A stretch of 64,000 nt of DNA, from positions 558,001-622,000 of the forward strand of contig NZ_JAOTQN010000001.1 in NCBI RefSeq assembly GCF_025641885.1, read 5' to 3'. The notes under the pieces were generated by a model, which had not been told where the DNA came from, ran no database searches, and was given only the letters and a program-made list of their open reading frames with translations. The stretch is from Pyrobaculum sp. 3827-6 (GTDB lineage: Archaea; Thermoproteota; Thermoprotei; Thermoproteales; Thermoproteaceae). Made by a program: the position numbers and the translations under genes. Every line of letters begins with the position of its first letter. The stretch's first letter is position 1. This document shows positions 16,470 to 23,926 of this stretch, one piece after another.

Positions 16470-17381
16470 CTAGGCCGTGGCCACGGCTTGGTACAGTCTT
16501 CTAAAGACGGGGGTCCGCGGGGGCTGGGCCCACGACCTCGTCACTACCCAGGCGTTGACCAGGGCCCTGTATTCGAAGCTTGTCTTTATCCTCTCGAAGA
16601 AGCCGTCTAGCGCCGGGAACCCGGTCTCTCTTAGGAAGTGGTAGAGCTCCTCCAGCTCGCCGTCGCGGGGCTTGGCCCTGCCGAAGTTGACTGCTCTGTC
16701 CGTGACGTGCCTCTCGCCGCCGCCTGGGAGTATGACTTTGCCGTAGGCGGCTTTGAGGCGCCAGGTGGCGCTGTCCGTGCTGTCCACACCCATGGCGTGG
16801 AGAATAGGCGTAACCGAGGGGCTACCCATCCCCAGGACGTGGAGGGGCCCTCTGAACTCCCGCCTCGCCCTGGCTATAAGGCGGAGGGCGAGCATCCGCG
16901 ACCCCGGCGGGGCGCCTCTGGTGATCAAGACGTAGGGCACCGCCGCGCCGATGGCGAGGGCGGGGGCGTCCAGGTAGAGGCGGAGGTATCTGAAGAAGAG
17001 GGCCTCGTCTCTATACACGTGGAGGACTGGGACGACGCTGTCACCCACGGCCCGCCTCAGCCTCACCCAGTTCCGGTATGTTTTTTCAAACTTCTTCTCG
17101 GCGACGTCGGGGGGATCGCTTGGAGAAGGGGGCACGTCTAGGGAGAGGTAGAGCTGGGCGTCAACCCGCCTATATATCTCGGCTATCCTATCCACGTCTA
17201 CGGAGAGGCCTTTTCTCAGTATCTGGTAGCCTCCGGAGTCTACCCAAAGCTCCCCCTCGTAGCCCAGCACGGCACGGGGGTCCCTCCTAACCTCGAGCGC
17301 GTTGATCATCAGCGCCGGGACGTCGAAGTAGAGCCACGGCCTCGGCACGGCGTTTATAGGCGTCCCCAGCACTATTCTCAC
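16470..17381 (-). CDS. TGT-family protein lacking the zinc site (arcTGT-like catalytic domain)
   Basis: 303 residues with the (beta/alpha)8 tRNA-guanine transglycosylase pattern: LWVDSGGYQIL (Asp48 region, base recognition), LYLSLDVPP, LHVLGMGSP and VDSTDSATWRL, whose Asp aligns with the nucleophile segment of archaeosine TGT. arcTGT is normally about 500-600 residues with PUA domains and a CxCxxC...H zinc site. This protein ends after the barrel and contains no cysteine at all. It may be a paralogue with another substrate (DpdA-like enzymes of this superfamily modify DNA) or a partner of a full TgtA elsewhere. QueF-L is encoded at 23.6 kb. GTG 17381 has a TTTTATAAG box 25 nt upstream. Confidence 0.72.
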   Translation of the reverse strand: MRIVLGTPINAVPRPWLYFDVPALMINALEVRRDPRAVLGYEGELWVDSGGYQILRKGLSVDVDRIAEIYRRVDAQLYLSLDVPPSPSDPPDVAEKKFEKTYRNWVRLRRAVGDSVVPVLHVYRDEALFFRYLRLYLDAPALAIGAAVPYVLITRGAPPGSRMLALRLIARARREFRGPLHVLGMGSPSVTPILHAMGVDSTDSATWRLKAAYGKVILPGGGERHVTDRAVNFGRAKPRDGELEELYHFLRETGFPALDGFFERIKTSFEYRALVNAWVVTRSWAQPPRTPVFRRLYQAVATA

Positions 17382-17608
17382 TTTATTTTAGCTATTGGAC
17401 TTATAAAACAGGTCCGTGGGGTAGATCAAAACTTTCAGCAAACTCCAGGAAATAATATTTGTGTAATATTCACACGCAGTGGTCAGCTAGGGCTAAGCCC
17501 CATCACCACTCAACCTCTGCCGAACACATCACCGAAAAAAGCCAGCGGCTTCTAATAAAAATTTTTCCACGGCCGCGAAGTTTTAATACACGCCCCGAGG
17601 GGGACTGC

Positions 17609-18094
17609 GTGTTGCTCGTCGTAGTCAAGTCAGACAGTGAAGAGGTGGTGAAGAAGGCTAGGAGGGCCGTGGGGGGTTTAGAGCTACTCCCAGGCCTCTA
17701 CCTCACCTGGAGCCCCCGGGAGAGGCTGGCGAAGGCGGTGGAGGCCTTGAAGAGGGAGATCATCAAGCGGTGGGACGCCGAGGGAAGGGGGCCCACTCTA
17801 GAGGTCGCCGTGTTGCCGCTGACAGAGGAGCAGTACAGAGAGCTGAGGCCCATGGCGAGGGCAGTAGTCGAGGAGGCGGCGGAGTCCCTCCTCGCCGAGA
17901 TGGACAGGTTGCTGGAGGCCATGCGTTCGGGAAAGAGGCGCGGCGAGGGTCTGCTGGGGTGGTACCGCGACGTGGCCAGCCGCTACCAGAAGCTGGTAGA
18001 CGCCTCCGTGGCCCTGGACATAGAGCCAACGGTGATGGGAAGGCTGAGGGAAAAATGGAAGGAGGTTTCCCTTGAGGCTGGACGCCTACGCTAG
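17609..18094 (+). CDS. Hypothetical protein with helical C-terminus
   Basis: 161 residues from GTG 17609, about 26 nt after a TTTTAATA box. The N-terminus is alpha/beta (LLVVVKSDSEE, LLPGLYLTW); the second half is charged and helical (ARAVVEEAAESLLAEMDRLLEAM), probably a coiled coil. No known family recognised; the opening resembles the N-terminal part of ChrB-like proteins only faintly. It ends inside the stop region of the convergent HTH gene. Confidence 0.6.
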   Translation: MLLVVVKSDSEEVVKKARRAVGGLELLPGLYLTWSPRERLAKAVEALKREIIKRWDAEGRGPTLEVAVLPLTEEQYRELRPMARAVVEEAAESLLAEMDRLLEAMRSGKRRGEGLLGWYRDVASRYQKLVDASVALDIEPTVMGRLREKWKEVSLEAGRLR

Positions 18095-19264
18095 ACGCGC
18101 CTCCACGACGCCCCCAGCCACCTCCGCGTTTAGAGTCACGGTGCCCCGCTTCCCCGCCCTCGGCGGCGGCAACCTCGCCACGCCCCCCGCCACGTTGGAA
18201 ACAGCGTTGAAGCCCACCTCCTCGGGCAGTCCCAGCTCAAGCTCAACCACCCCCCCAGCCGCCTCCACGTTGATTATGGACTCGCCGTCGAAGGGCTGGT
18301 AGCGTATCCTCCCGCCGAAGGCGCCCCCCGCGGCCTCCACATCTATCCTCCCCGGCGCCGCGGCGACGTCCATCTCCACCGCCCCGCCCGTCACCTCCGC
18401 CTTCAACACCTTGAGGTCCGCCTCCACGGAGACGTACCCACCGGCCACCTCGAGGACAAGAGTCTCCAGCCCCTCGGCCTTCGCTTCCACTTCGCAGTTC
18501 TCAACGGCTATGCGGCCCTCCGCAATCTCGAAGTCTTCCTCAGACCGGCACCTGGCAACAACGAAGTTAGGCCCTCTGGATAGCTTTACACGGCCCCCCG
18601 CTACCTCCAGCTGGAGCGCGCCGTTGTGTTTAAACTCGCCCCGGTAAACCTCTCTGAGGGGGCCGCGTACGGCTCTGAAAGCCTTTAGCGGGGATAGGTA
18701 GGTGAGGGCCTCCAGCCCCAGCTTCAGCGCCGACGTCAGCACGCCGCCAGTGGTGACTAGGGCGACGTCCCTAACCTTAACCTCGACGTACGGCCTCAGC
18801 TCCCTCGGCGTCTTCACAACCCCCACGTCTCTAATCTCCTCCACCACCTCGTAGAAGAGCTTTGGATCCACGTCTTTTTCAACCTCGACAATCGCCACGT
18901 CTTGGATCCTAATCCTCCGCCCCTCCCTCTTGGCCAACTCCAGAAGCGCGTTGTCAATCTTGAGGAGGACCCTGTCGTGGAGGAAGATGTCCTCGGCCCT
19001 GGGGGCCGCCGGCTCGGCCGGCCGCACCCCCTCCACCTCTTTTATTATCTTCACCGCCCTCTCGCCCGCCTCTGTGAGCTGGTAGAAGCCCTTCTCGTTC
19101 TTCTCCACAAGCCCCGCAAGCTTCTTCAAGTGGAAGGCGAGGGTTGGGCTGTCCACCCCGACCCCCTCCATGAGCTCGCTGTAGAGCCTCGGCCTCTCCG
19201 CCAGCAACTGCAGTATCTTCCGCCTGACCGGGTGTGACAAGGCCTCGAATACGCGTTCAGACAT
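18086..19264 (-). CDS. ArsR-type winged-helix protein fused to DUF4097-like beta-solenoid
   Basis: 392 residues. Residues 1-75 are a winged helix (LSHPVRRKILQLL, SPTLAFHLKKL recognition helix, wing GFYQLTEAG). A middle part (about 95-200) is unassigned. From about 210 to the end the motif V-x-VEAAGGxV-x recurs (LEVAGGRVKL, LEVAGGYVSV, AEVTGGAVEM, VEAAGGAFGG, VEAAGGVVEL, AEVAGGVVEA), as in DUF4097/DUF2807 right-handed beta-solenoids. Such repeats are usually extracytoplasmic or cytoskeletal; here they follow a DNA-binding domain with no TM. It may be a repressor with a polymerising sensor domain. ATG 19264 has a TATA box upstream. Confidence 0.78.
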   Translation of the reverse strand: MSERVFEALSHPVRRKILQLLAERPRLYSELMEGVGVDSPTLAFHLKKLAGLVEKNEKGFYQLTEAGERAVKIIKEVEGVRPAEPAAPRAEDIFLHDRVLLKIDNALLELAKREGRRIRIQDVAIVEVEKDVDPKLFYEVVEEIRDVGVVKTPRELRPYVEVKVRDVALVTTGGVLTSALKLGLEALTYLSPLKAFRAVRGPLREVYRGEFKHNGALQLEVAGGRVKLSRGPNFVVARCRSEEDFEIAEGRIAVENCEVEAKAEGLETLVLEVAGGYVSVEADLKVLKAEVTGGAVEMDVAAAPGRIDVEAAGGAFGGRIRYQPFDGESIINVEAAGGVVELELGLPEEVGFNAVSNVAGGVARLPPPRAGKRGTVTLNAEVAGGVVEARLA

Positions 19265-19340
19265 GGCTCTCTAAACACCTGTGGATATAAGCCGATTTGT
19301 CGAGGCCGCTCCACAAAGGCGGCGCGGCGCGGCGGGGTCT

Positions 19341-19360
19341 GTGTAAGTTGGAATTTACAC
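19341..19360. promoter_or_regulatory. Inverted repeat upstream of the amidohydrolase promoter
   Basis: GTGTAA-N8-TTACAC is followed directly by a CTTTAATATG TATA box (about 19362-19371), which is 26 nt before GTG 19392. The position touches the BRE, so a bound dimer could control the promoter. No regulator identified. Confidence 0.4.
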
Positions 19361-19391
19361 TTCTTTAATATGGTGGTTTTTTCGCTGTGGT

Positions 19392-20441
19392 GTGAGGTAC
19401 AGGGCTAGGTATGTCTTGGCGGGCGGGCTGGAGGTCGTAGAGGACGGGGTGGTCGAGGTGGACGACGCGGGGAGGGTAGTGGGGGTGGGGCGCTACACCG
19501 GGGGCGTCGCCGCCGACCTTGGCGCCGTCGTCTTGATGCCGATGCTTACCAACGCCCACGTCCACGTCCTCGACGTGGTTTTGATGGACCGCGACGACCT
19601 CTACATAGACGACCTCGTGGGGTGGCCCCACGGCGTGAAGTACCACGTGGTGAGGCAGTTAGTTAGGCGGGGGCGTCACATCTCCGTGCTGAAGCGGGTT
19701 GCGGAGAGGATGAAGATGTACGGCGTCGGTTGCGCCGTCGTGTACGCGGAGTACGCCGCCCGCGACGTGGAGGAGGTTTTTAGGCAGTACGGGATAGAGG
19801 CGGTGGTTTTCCAAGAGGCGCACGGAGACTTCCCCAACTACCCCAACGTACAGGTGGCGTCTCCCCTGGACCACCCGCCGGAGTACCTCAGAGAGCTGAG
19901 GCGGAGGTACAGGCTTCTGTCGACCCACGTCTCGGAAACCGCCGACTGCCACGAAGGCGGCGACCTCGACCTCGCGCTGAGGGTCATGGACGCCGACGTG
20001 TTGATCCACCTCGTCCACCTAACGCCGGAGGAGGCCGCCCAGATCCCGCCCGGCAAAACCGTCGTGGTCAATCCAAGGGCCAACGCCTACTTCGTAGGCC
20101 GCGTCGCGCCCGTGCCCCACCTCCTCCACCTAAAGCCGCTATTGGGGACCGACAACGTCTTTATGAACGAGCCAGACCCGTGGGCCGAGATGAAGTTTCT
20201 CCACGCCTACGCCGCGGCGGCCGGCTGGCAACTCGCGGAACGCGACATACTGGCGATGGCGGCGCTGTGGCCGTGGGAAAAGCTGAGATGCAACCCCCCG
20301 ATAGAGAGTGGACAGCCCCTGAGGGCCCTCGCCGTGGCCGCCCCATACGCCGGAGACAAGATCTACAAATACCTCGTGAAGAGGGTATCCCACCGCGACC
20401 TCATCGCGGTGATAAAGGGGGACAGAGTAGAAGCGCTTTAA
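19392..20441 (+). CDS. Amidohydrolase-superfamily enzyme (cytosine deaminase/chlorohydrolase-like)
   Basis: 349 residues. TIM-barrel metal motifs in order: NAHVHVLD (first HxH), STHVSET (His), HLVHL and GTDN (catalytic Asp). The small N-terminal beta domain (VEDGVVEVDDAGRVVGVG) is typical of composite-domain amidohydrolases such as cytosine, guanine or methylthioadenosine deaminases. The HVH rather than HxHxxxR pattern and no carboxylated Lys fit a mononuclear deaminase. Substrate not predictable. GTG start fixed by TATA spacing of 26 nt. Confidence 0.78.
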   Translation: MRYRARYVLAGGLEVVEDGVVEVDDAGRVVGVGRYTGGVAADLGAVVLMPMLTNAHVHVLDVVLMDRDDLYIDDLVGWPHGVKYHVVRQLVRRGRHISVLKRVAERMKMYGVGCAVVYAEYAARDVEEVFRQYGIEAVVFQEAHGDFPNYPNVQVASPLDHPPEYLRELRRRYRLLSTHVSETADCHEGGDLDLALRVMDADVLIHLVHLTPEEAAQIPPGKTVVVNPRANAYFVGRVAPVPHLLHLKPLLGTDNVFMNEPDPWAEMKFLHAYAAAAGWQLAERDILAMAALWPWEKLRCNPPIESGQPLRALAVAAPYAGDKIYKYLVKRVSHRDLIAVIKGDRVEAL

Positions 20442-20453
20442 GAATAAACAGGT

Positions 20454-20648
20454 CTACTCCCCTCTGTTGAATTTTCTAAGCAGAAGCGGCGCGGCGGCCC
20501 CCACCGCCAACGCCACCAAAGAGATGGAGACATCCCGGGCGAATATCAGGGGATCCGTGGAGGGGGCAGACACGGCGCTTATCAACGAAAGCGCGCCTAG
20601 CGCCAGAGCCACGGCGCTTAAGACGTAGATCAAAACACCCCTACTCAT
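20454..20648 (-). CDS. Small two-TM membrane protein
   Basis: 64 residues: TM1 (LIYVLSAVALALGALSLI), a short polar loop (APSTDPLIFARD) and TM2 (ISLVALAVGAAAPLLL), then a basic end. A CAAATAAATAGG box lies about 25 nt before ATG 20648. Hypothetical; no partner obvious. Confidence 0.6.
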   Translation of the reverse strand: MSRGVLIYVLSAVALALGALSLISAVSAPSTDPLIFARDVSISLVALAVGAAAPLLLRKFNRGE

Positions 20649-20757
20649 GTCAGCGCCTCCCCACCCCTATTTATTTGTTACACGCCGTATAGACAGCACA
20701 AGCCGTCTAGAGACCAGAAGCCGCCGGAGGGCGCTTGGGTCTCGCAAACGGCGGCGC

Positions 20758-21393
20758 CTATTTATGTAGATCATGCTGATTACCTTCCTTCCTATATTGC
20801 GAGAGTAGCGCATCTTCAAAGACGTCCTTGGCTTTGCCCGCGGCGAAGTACAGCACGATGAGGAAGGCCAAGTCTAGTAGGTCAGAGATAAGACTTACGG
20901 GGGATAACACCGCCGATAGTATTGTTAACAACGCCACAATGCCAAAGGTATCGACGTTGGTGTCGATCTCCACCTGCTTCCACACCCTATACCAAAACGC
21001 GCCAAATAAAACGCCAACTAGCCATAAAACCAACCTGACGCCAAGATCAGACCCGGGCACAGGCGGCCTCTGCAAACCCCACGCAACGGAGATCAGATAA
21101 GCCGCCAACACGACGCCGATCACCGGCATTGCGACGATGACAATTAGGAGCACGTAGGCCGCGTATCTATACAACACACTGTCGAAATTTCTATGCAGAA
21201 GGGAAAAAGCCCTCCACATTAAGTAGACTGGGTATGCCGAAGCTATGAACATTAGAGCTAGCCACACTGCAAAAGTGTACACGGAGAATATCGACGCAAT
21301 GCCGAACAAAACGCCAAAGATCAGTATTACGATGCCAGCCCCCACCGCCTTCTGCATCAACTCAAAGGCGTTGATTACCTCTCCATACTCCAC
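20758..21393 (-). CDS. DUF996-family membrane protein
   Basis: 211 residues, five or six TM helices, in the style of the crenarchaeal DUF996 family: a soluble start EYGEVINAFELMQKAVGAG, then paired hydrophobic helices with a VEIDTNVDTFG loop. GTG 21393 is used because TTTATAAAGTTT stands 25 nt upstream; the longer frame would begin before this TATA box. Function of the family is unknown. Confidence 0.7.
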   Translation of the reverse strand: MEYGEVINAFELMQKAVGAGIVILIFGVLFGIASIFSVYTFAVWLALMFIASAYPVYLMWRAFSLLHRNFDSVLYRYAAYVLLIVIVAMPVIGVVLAAYLISVAWGLQRPPVPGSDLGVRLVLWLVGVLFGAFWYRVWKQVEIDTNVDTFGIVALLTILSAVLSPVSLISDLLDLAFLIVLYFAAGKAKDVFEDALLSQYRKEGNQHDLHK

Positions 21394-21499
21394 TTGTGAA
21401 CTCAGTCTAAACTTTATAAAGTTGCGTCTGTAGGGGGTTATCTCACAGTAGTGCAGTGATGCGCCATACGGCACGCATATATCTTCCCGCCAACTGCAT

Positions 21500-21898
21500 C
21501 TACTCAGCCGCCGCGGCTTCGCTTAGGAGGTGGAGCACCGTGTTTCTAAACCTCCTCGCGGCGTCCCAAAACCATATAAACAAAACCACTGCTGGGATTT
21601 GGAGATTCGGCACTAGGAAGAGCACAAGGGCAAGCGGCCAGGGCCACTCCGTGTTGATCTCTCCACTCCTGCAGTTCACCACCACCGCCAGCGGTATGTA
21701 CCCGCTTCTGGCGCGAAACGCCACGTAGTCTCCGAATTTAACCGTCCTCACGTCGTCGAACATGGCAGAGAGGGCCCTCTCGACGTCGCCGACTTCTCGG
21801 GGGCACTTCACCGGTTTACGCACCGCCCTTGTGAGAACAGCGATGAGAATTATCGCAATGACGCCGGCGACGACCAGCCACTCTACGCCAGGTAGCAC
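21500..21898 (-). CDS. Two-TM hypothetical protein
   Basis: 132 residues from GTG 21898, about 25 nt after a GGATAAATACC box. An N-terminal TM (WLVVAGVIAIILIAVL) is followed by a small alpha/beta domain (VERALSAMFDDVRTVKFGDYV) and a C-terminal hydrophobic hairpin (PLALVLFLVPNLQIPAVVLFIW). Not recognised. It is divergent from an ABC exporter operon. Confidence 0.6.
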   Translation of the reverse strand: MLPGVEWLVVAGVIAIILIAVLTRAVRKPVKCPREVGDVERALSAMFDDVRTVKFGDYVAFRARSGYIPLAVVVNCRSGEINTEWPWPLALVLFLVPNLQIPAVVLFIWFWDAARRFRNTVLHLLSEAAAAE

Positions 21899-21969
21899 GT
21901 TGAACCTGGGGTGGTGGTATTTATCCTTTACCTCAAAGCTTATTACCCCCAGTCGTGTTTTGTATAAGC

Positions 21970-22854
21970 GTGATTGCGTGTGAAAACCTCGGGAGGCGGT
22001 ACGGCGAGTTCTGGGCTCTGAGGGGGGTCACCTTCGAGGTTGGGAGGGGGGTGGTGCTGGGGGTGCTGGGGCCAAACGGAGCTGGCAAGACGACGTTGGT
22101 GCGCATCCTAACTACGGAGCTCATGCCCTCCGAGGGCCGGGCCTCCGTGGCGGGCTTCGACGTGGTGAGGGAGGCGGAGAAGGTCAGGCGGGTGGTGGCC
22201 GCCGTGCCTCAGGAGAGCAGGCCAATCGACTTCTTGACGCCGTACGAGTTTGTGCTTAGTTACCTCCTGCTTAGGGGTCTCTCCCTTAGGGAGGCTAGGC
22301 GGAGGGCCCGGGAGGCGCTGGAGGAGTTCGGCCTCTGGGAAGTGAGGAGTCGAGAGGTGGATACCCTGTCGGGGGGTATGAAGAGGCGTGTCCTGATAGC
22401 CGCGGTCTTCGCGGCGGATGCAGACGTGGTGTTTCTCGACGAGCCCACCACGGGGCTTGACGTCTACTCCCGGAGGCTTGTGTGGAACTCCGTGGCGGAG
22501 ATGAAGAAGAGGGGCTCCACGGTTGTGCTCACCACGCACTACGTGGAGGAGGCCGCCGCGCTGAGCGACGTTGTCCTCGTCCCGAGCGGGGGGCGCGTCG
22601 TGGATATGGCCCCTCCGGAGAGGCTGGTGGAGAAGGTTCCTGGGAGGTACGTGGTGGAGATCTACGGCGCAGACGGCGGGATTGGGGAGGCTAAATCCGT
22701 CGTGGATATCGGGGGCAGGAGGCTGTACTACGTCGACTCAGCCCCCGCCTCCGCCGAACTAACAAGATTGGGGACGAGGGTGGTGGTTAGGCAGAAGTCG
22801 CTGGAGGACTACGTATTGCTGACCGTGGGGGAGCTGGGCCATGAAGATAATTAG
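21970..22854 (+). CDS. ABC-2 type exporter ATP-binding protein
   Basis: About 294 residues. Walker A GPNGAGKTT, Q-loop PQESRP, signature LSGGMKRR, Walker B VVFLDEPTTGLD and TTHYVEEA. GTG 21970 gives IACENLGRRYG as the start; GTG 21955 is an alternative, but an AGCTTATTA box (about 21936-21944) fits 21970 better. The stop overlaps the permease start by 14 nt. Second exporter of this kind in the window; substrate unknown. Confidence 0.88.
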   Translation: MIACENLGRRYGEFWALRGVTFEVGRGVVLGVLGPNGAGKTTLVRILTTELMPSEGRASVAGFDVVREAEKVRRVVAAVPQESRPIDFLTPYEFVLSYLLLRGLSLREARRRAREALEEFGLWEVRSREVDTLSGGMKRRVLIAAVFAADADVVFLDEPTTGLDVYSRRLVWNSVAEMKKRGSTVVLTTHYVEEAAALSDVVLVPSGGRVVDMAPPERLVEKVPGRYVVEIYGADGGIGEAKSVVDIGGRRLYYVDSAPASAELTRLGTRVVVRQKSLEDYVLLTVGELGHEDN

Positions 22855-23566
22855 AGACGCCCTGGTGATCGCCTGGGTGAACGGCTGGATAGCCGCCGTT
22901 AGGGGATGGATATGGGTAGTGGCCAGCTCCGTTAGCCCCGTCTCCTTCCTCGTCATACTCTCCATATACGGAGGGGTGGAGGGGCTTAAGTGGGGCCTCG
23001 TGGGGGGCTTTATCTGGACCTTGGCCTCCAACGGCATCTCTCTCATAGGCGACGCCACCTACTACCGCGTGGGAATTAAGTACCAGAGCATGCTGACCGC
23101 GGCGCCTGTATCGCCCGTGGGCTACGCCTTGGGGCTGGCCCTAAGCTCTTTTATCTTCGCCCTCCCCACCTTGGCCGTGTACCTAGCCGTGATGCTGTGG
23201 CTGGGTCTGTGGATTCTGACGCCCACCGCCATGTACGCCTTGGCGGCTCTCTGGCTGGCTTCGGCTGGCGTGGGGTTTACACTAGCCAGCTTTATACGGC
23301 ATATGAGATACGCCTGGTCTCTGCCGCAGATACTCACCGCGGTGTTTACGGTGGGCTCCCCAGTCTACTACCCGGCGACTCTCCTGCCGAGTCCCTACCT
23401 GGGCGTGGTTCTCCCGACCGGCGCGGCAGGCATAATTATACAACACGCCCTGGGCCTCGTTGAGTACGGCGGCGACTTGCTGGCGGCGGCCGCGGCGGCT
23501 CTGGCGGCTCAGAGCATGGCCGGGCTCTACTCGCTGGTGAAGCTAGCCCGCTGGAGACAGCCCTAG
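22841..23566 (+). CDS. ABC-2 type exporter permease
   Basis: 241 residues with about six TM helices and an ABC-2 style loop (YYPATLLPSPYLGVVLPTGAAG). It overlaps the ATPase gene and completes one exporter. Its end overlaps the convergent queF-like stop by 4 nt. Confidence 0.85.
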   Translation: MKIIRDALVIAWVNGWIAAVRGWIWVVASSVSPVSFLVILSIYGGVEGLKWGLVGGFIWTLASNGISLIGDATYYRVGIKYQSMLTAAPVSPVGYALGLALSSFIFALPTLAVYLAVMLWLGLWILTPTAMYALAALWLASAGVGFTLASFIRHMRYAWSLPQILTAVFTVGSPVYYPATLLPSPYLGVVLPTGAAGIIIQHALGLVEYGGDLLAAAAAALAAQSMAGLYSLVKLARWRQP

Positions 23567-23892
23567 ATATACATGGTCTGAGCCCCGCCCGACTCGGCCA
23601 CCACCTCTATCTCCACGCCTATGTAGTACGACTTCAAAATCACCTTGACGTAAGGCGGGTTGACAGCCGCCTTGATCTTTTCAAGGATGTCTACGGCGAG
23701 CTCTTCGTGAAGTATCTCGCGGCTCCGGTAGCTGTCTACAATTTTCTTAAACTCCTCAATGGCGAGGGCGGCTCCCCGGGGGATGTACTCCACGGTTATT
23801 TCAAAAGAGTCGATGGTTTTGCTAATGGGGCATATAGACTCCCCCCTTGTCTTTAGCCTAACGAGGTGAGGGTTTTTGGAGAGCTTAATCAC
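23563..23892 (-). CDS. queF-L: QueF-like archaeosine synthase (QueF-L)
   Basis: 109 residues of a T-fold protein. RGESICPISKTIDSFE holds the reactive Cys, and EEFKKIVDSYRSREILHEELA the T-fold helix with the binding Glu. Crenarchaeal QueF-L converts preQ0 at position 15 of tRNA to archaeosine with ammonia, replacing ArcS; the P. calidifontis protein is the characterised one. It lacks the NADPH-binding part of bacterial QueF, as expected. GTG 23892 lies 25 nt from a palindromic AATTTAATAAAT element shared with the divergent GH13 gene. It works after TgtA; a TGT-like gene lies at 16.5 kb. Confidence 0.88.
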   Translation of the reverse strand: MIKLSKNPHLVRLKTRGESICPISKTIDSFEITVEYIPRGAALAIEEFKKIVDSYRSREILHEELAVDILEKIKAAVNPPYVKVILKSYYIGVEIEVVAESGGAQTMYI

Positions 23893-23906
23893 GGCCTCCA
23901 GTTTCT

Positions 23907-23920
23907 ACATTTATTAAATT
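23907..23920. promoter_or_regulatory. Bidirectional TATA element
   Basis: ATTTATTAAATT lies 25 nt from the queF-L GTG (23892) and 10-23 nt from the GH13 start candidates (ATG 23927, GTG 23933). GTG 23933 fits leaderless spacing better than the ATG. Confidence 0.45.
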
Positions 23921-23926
23921 GTTGAG

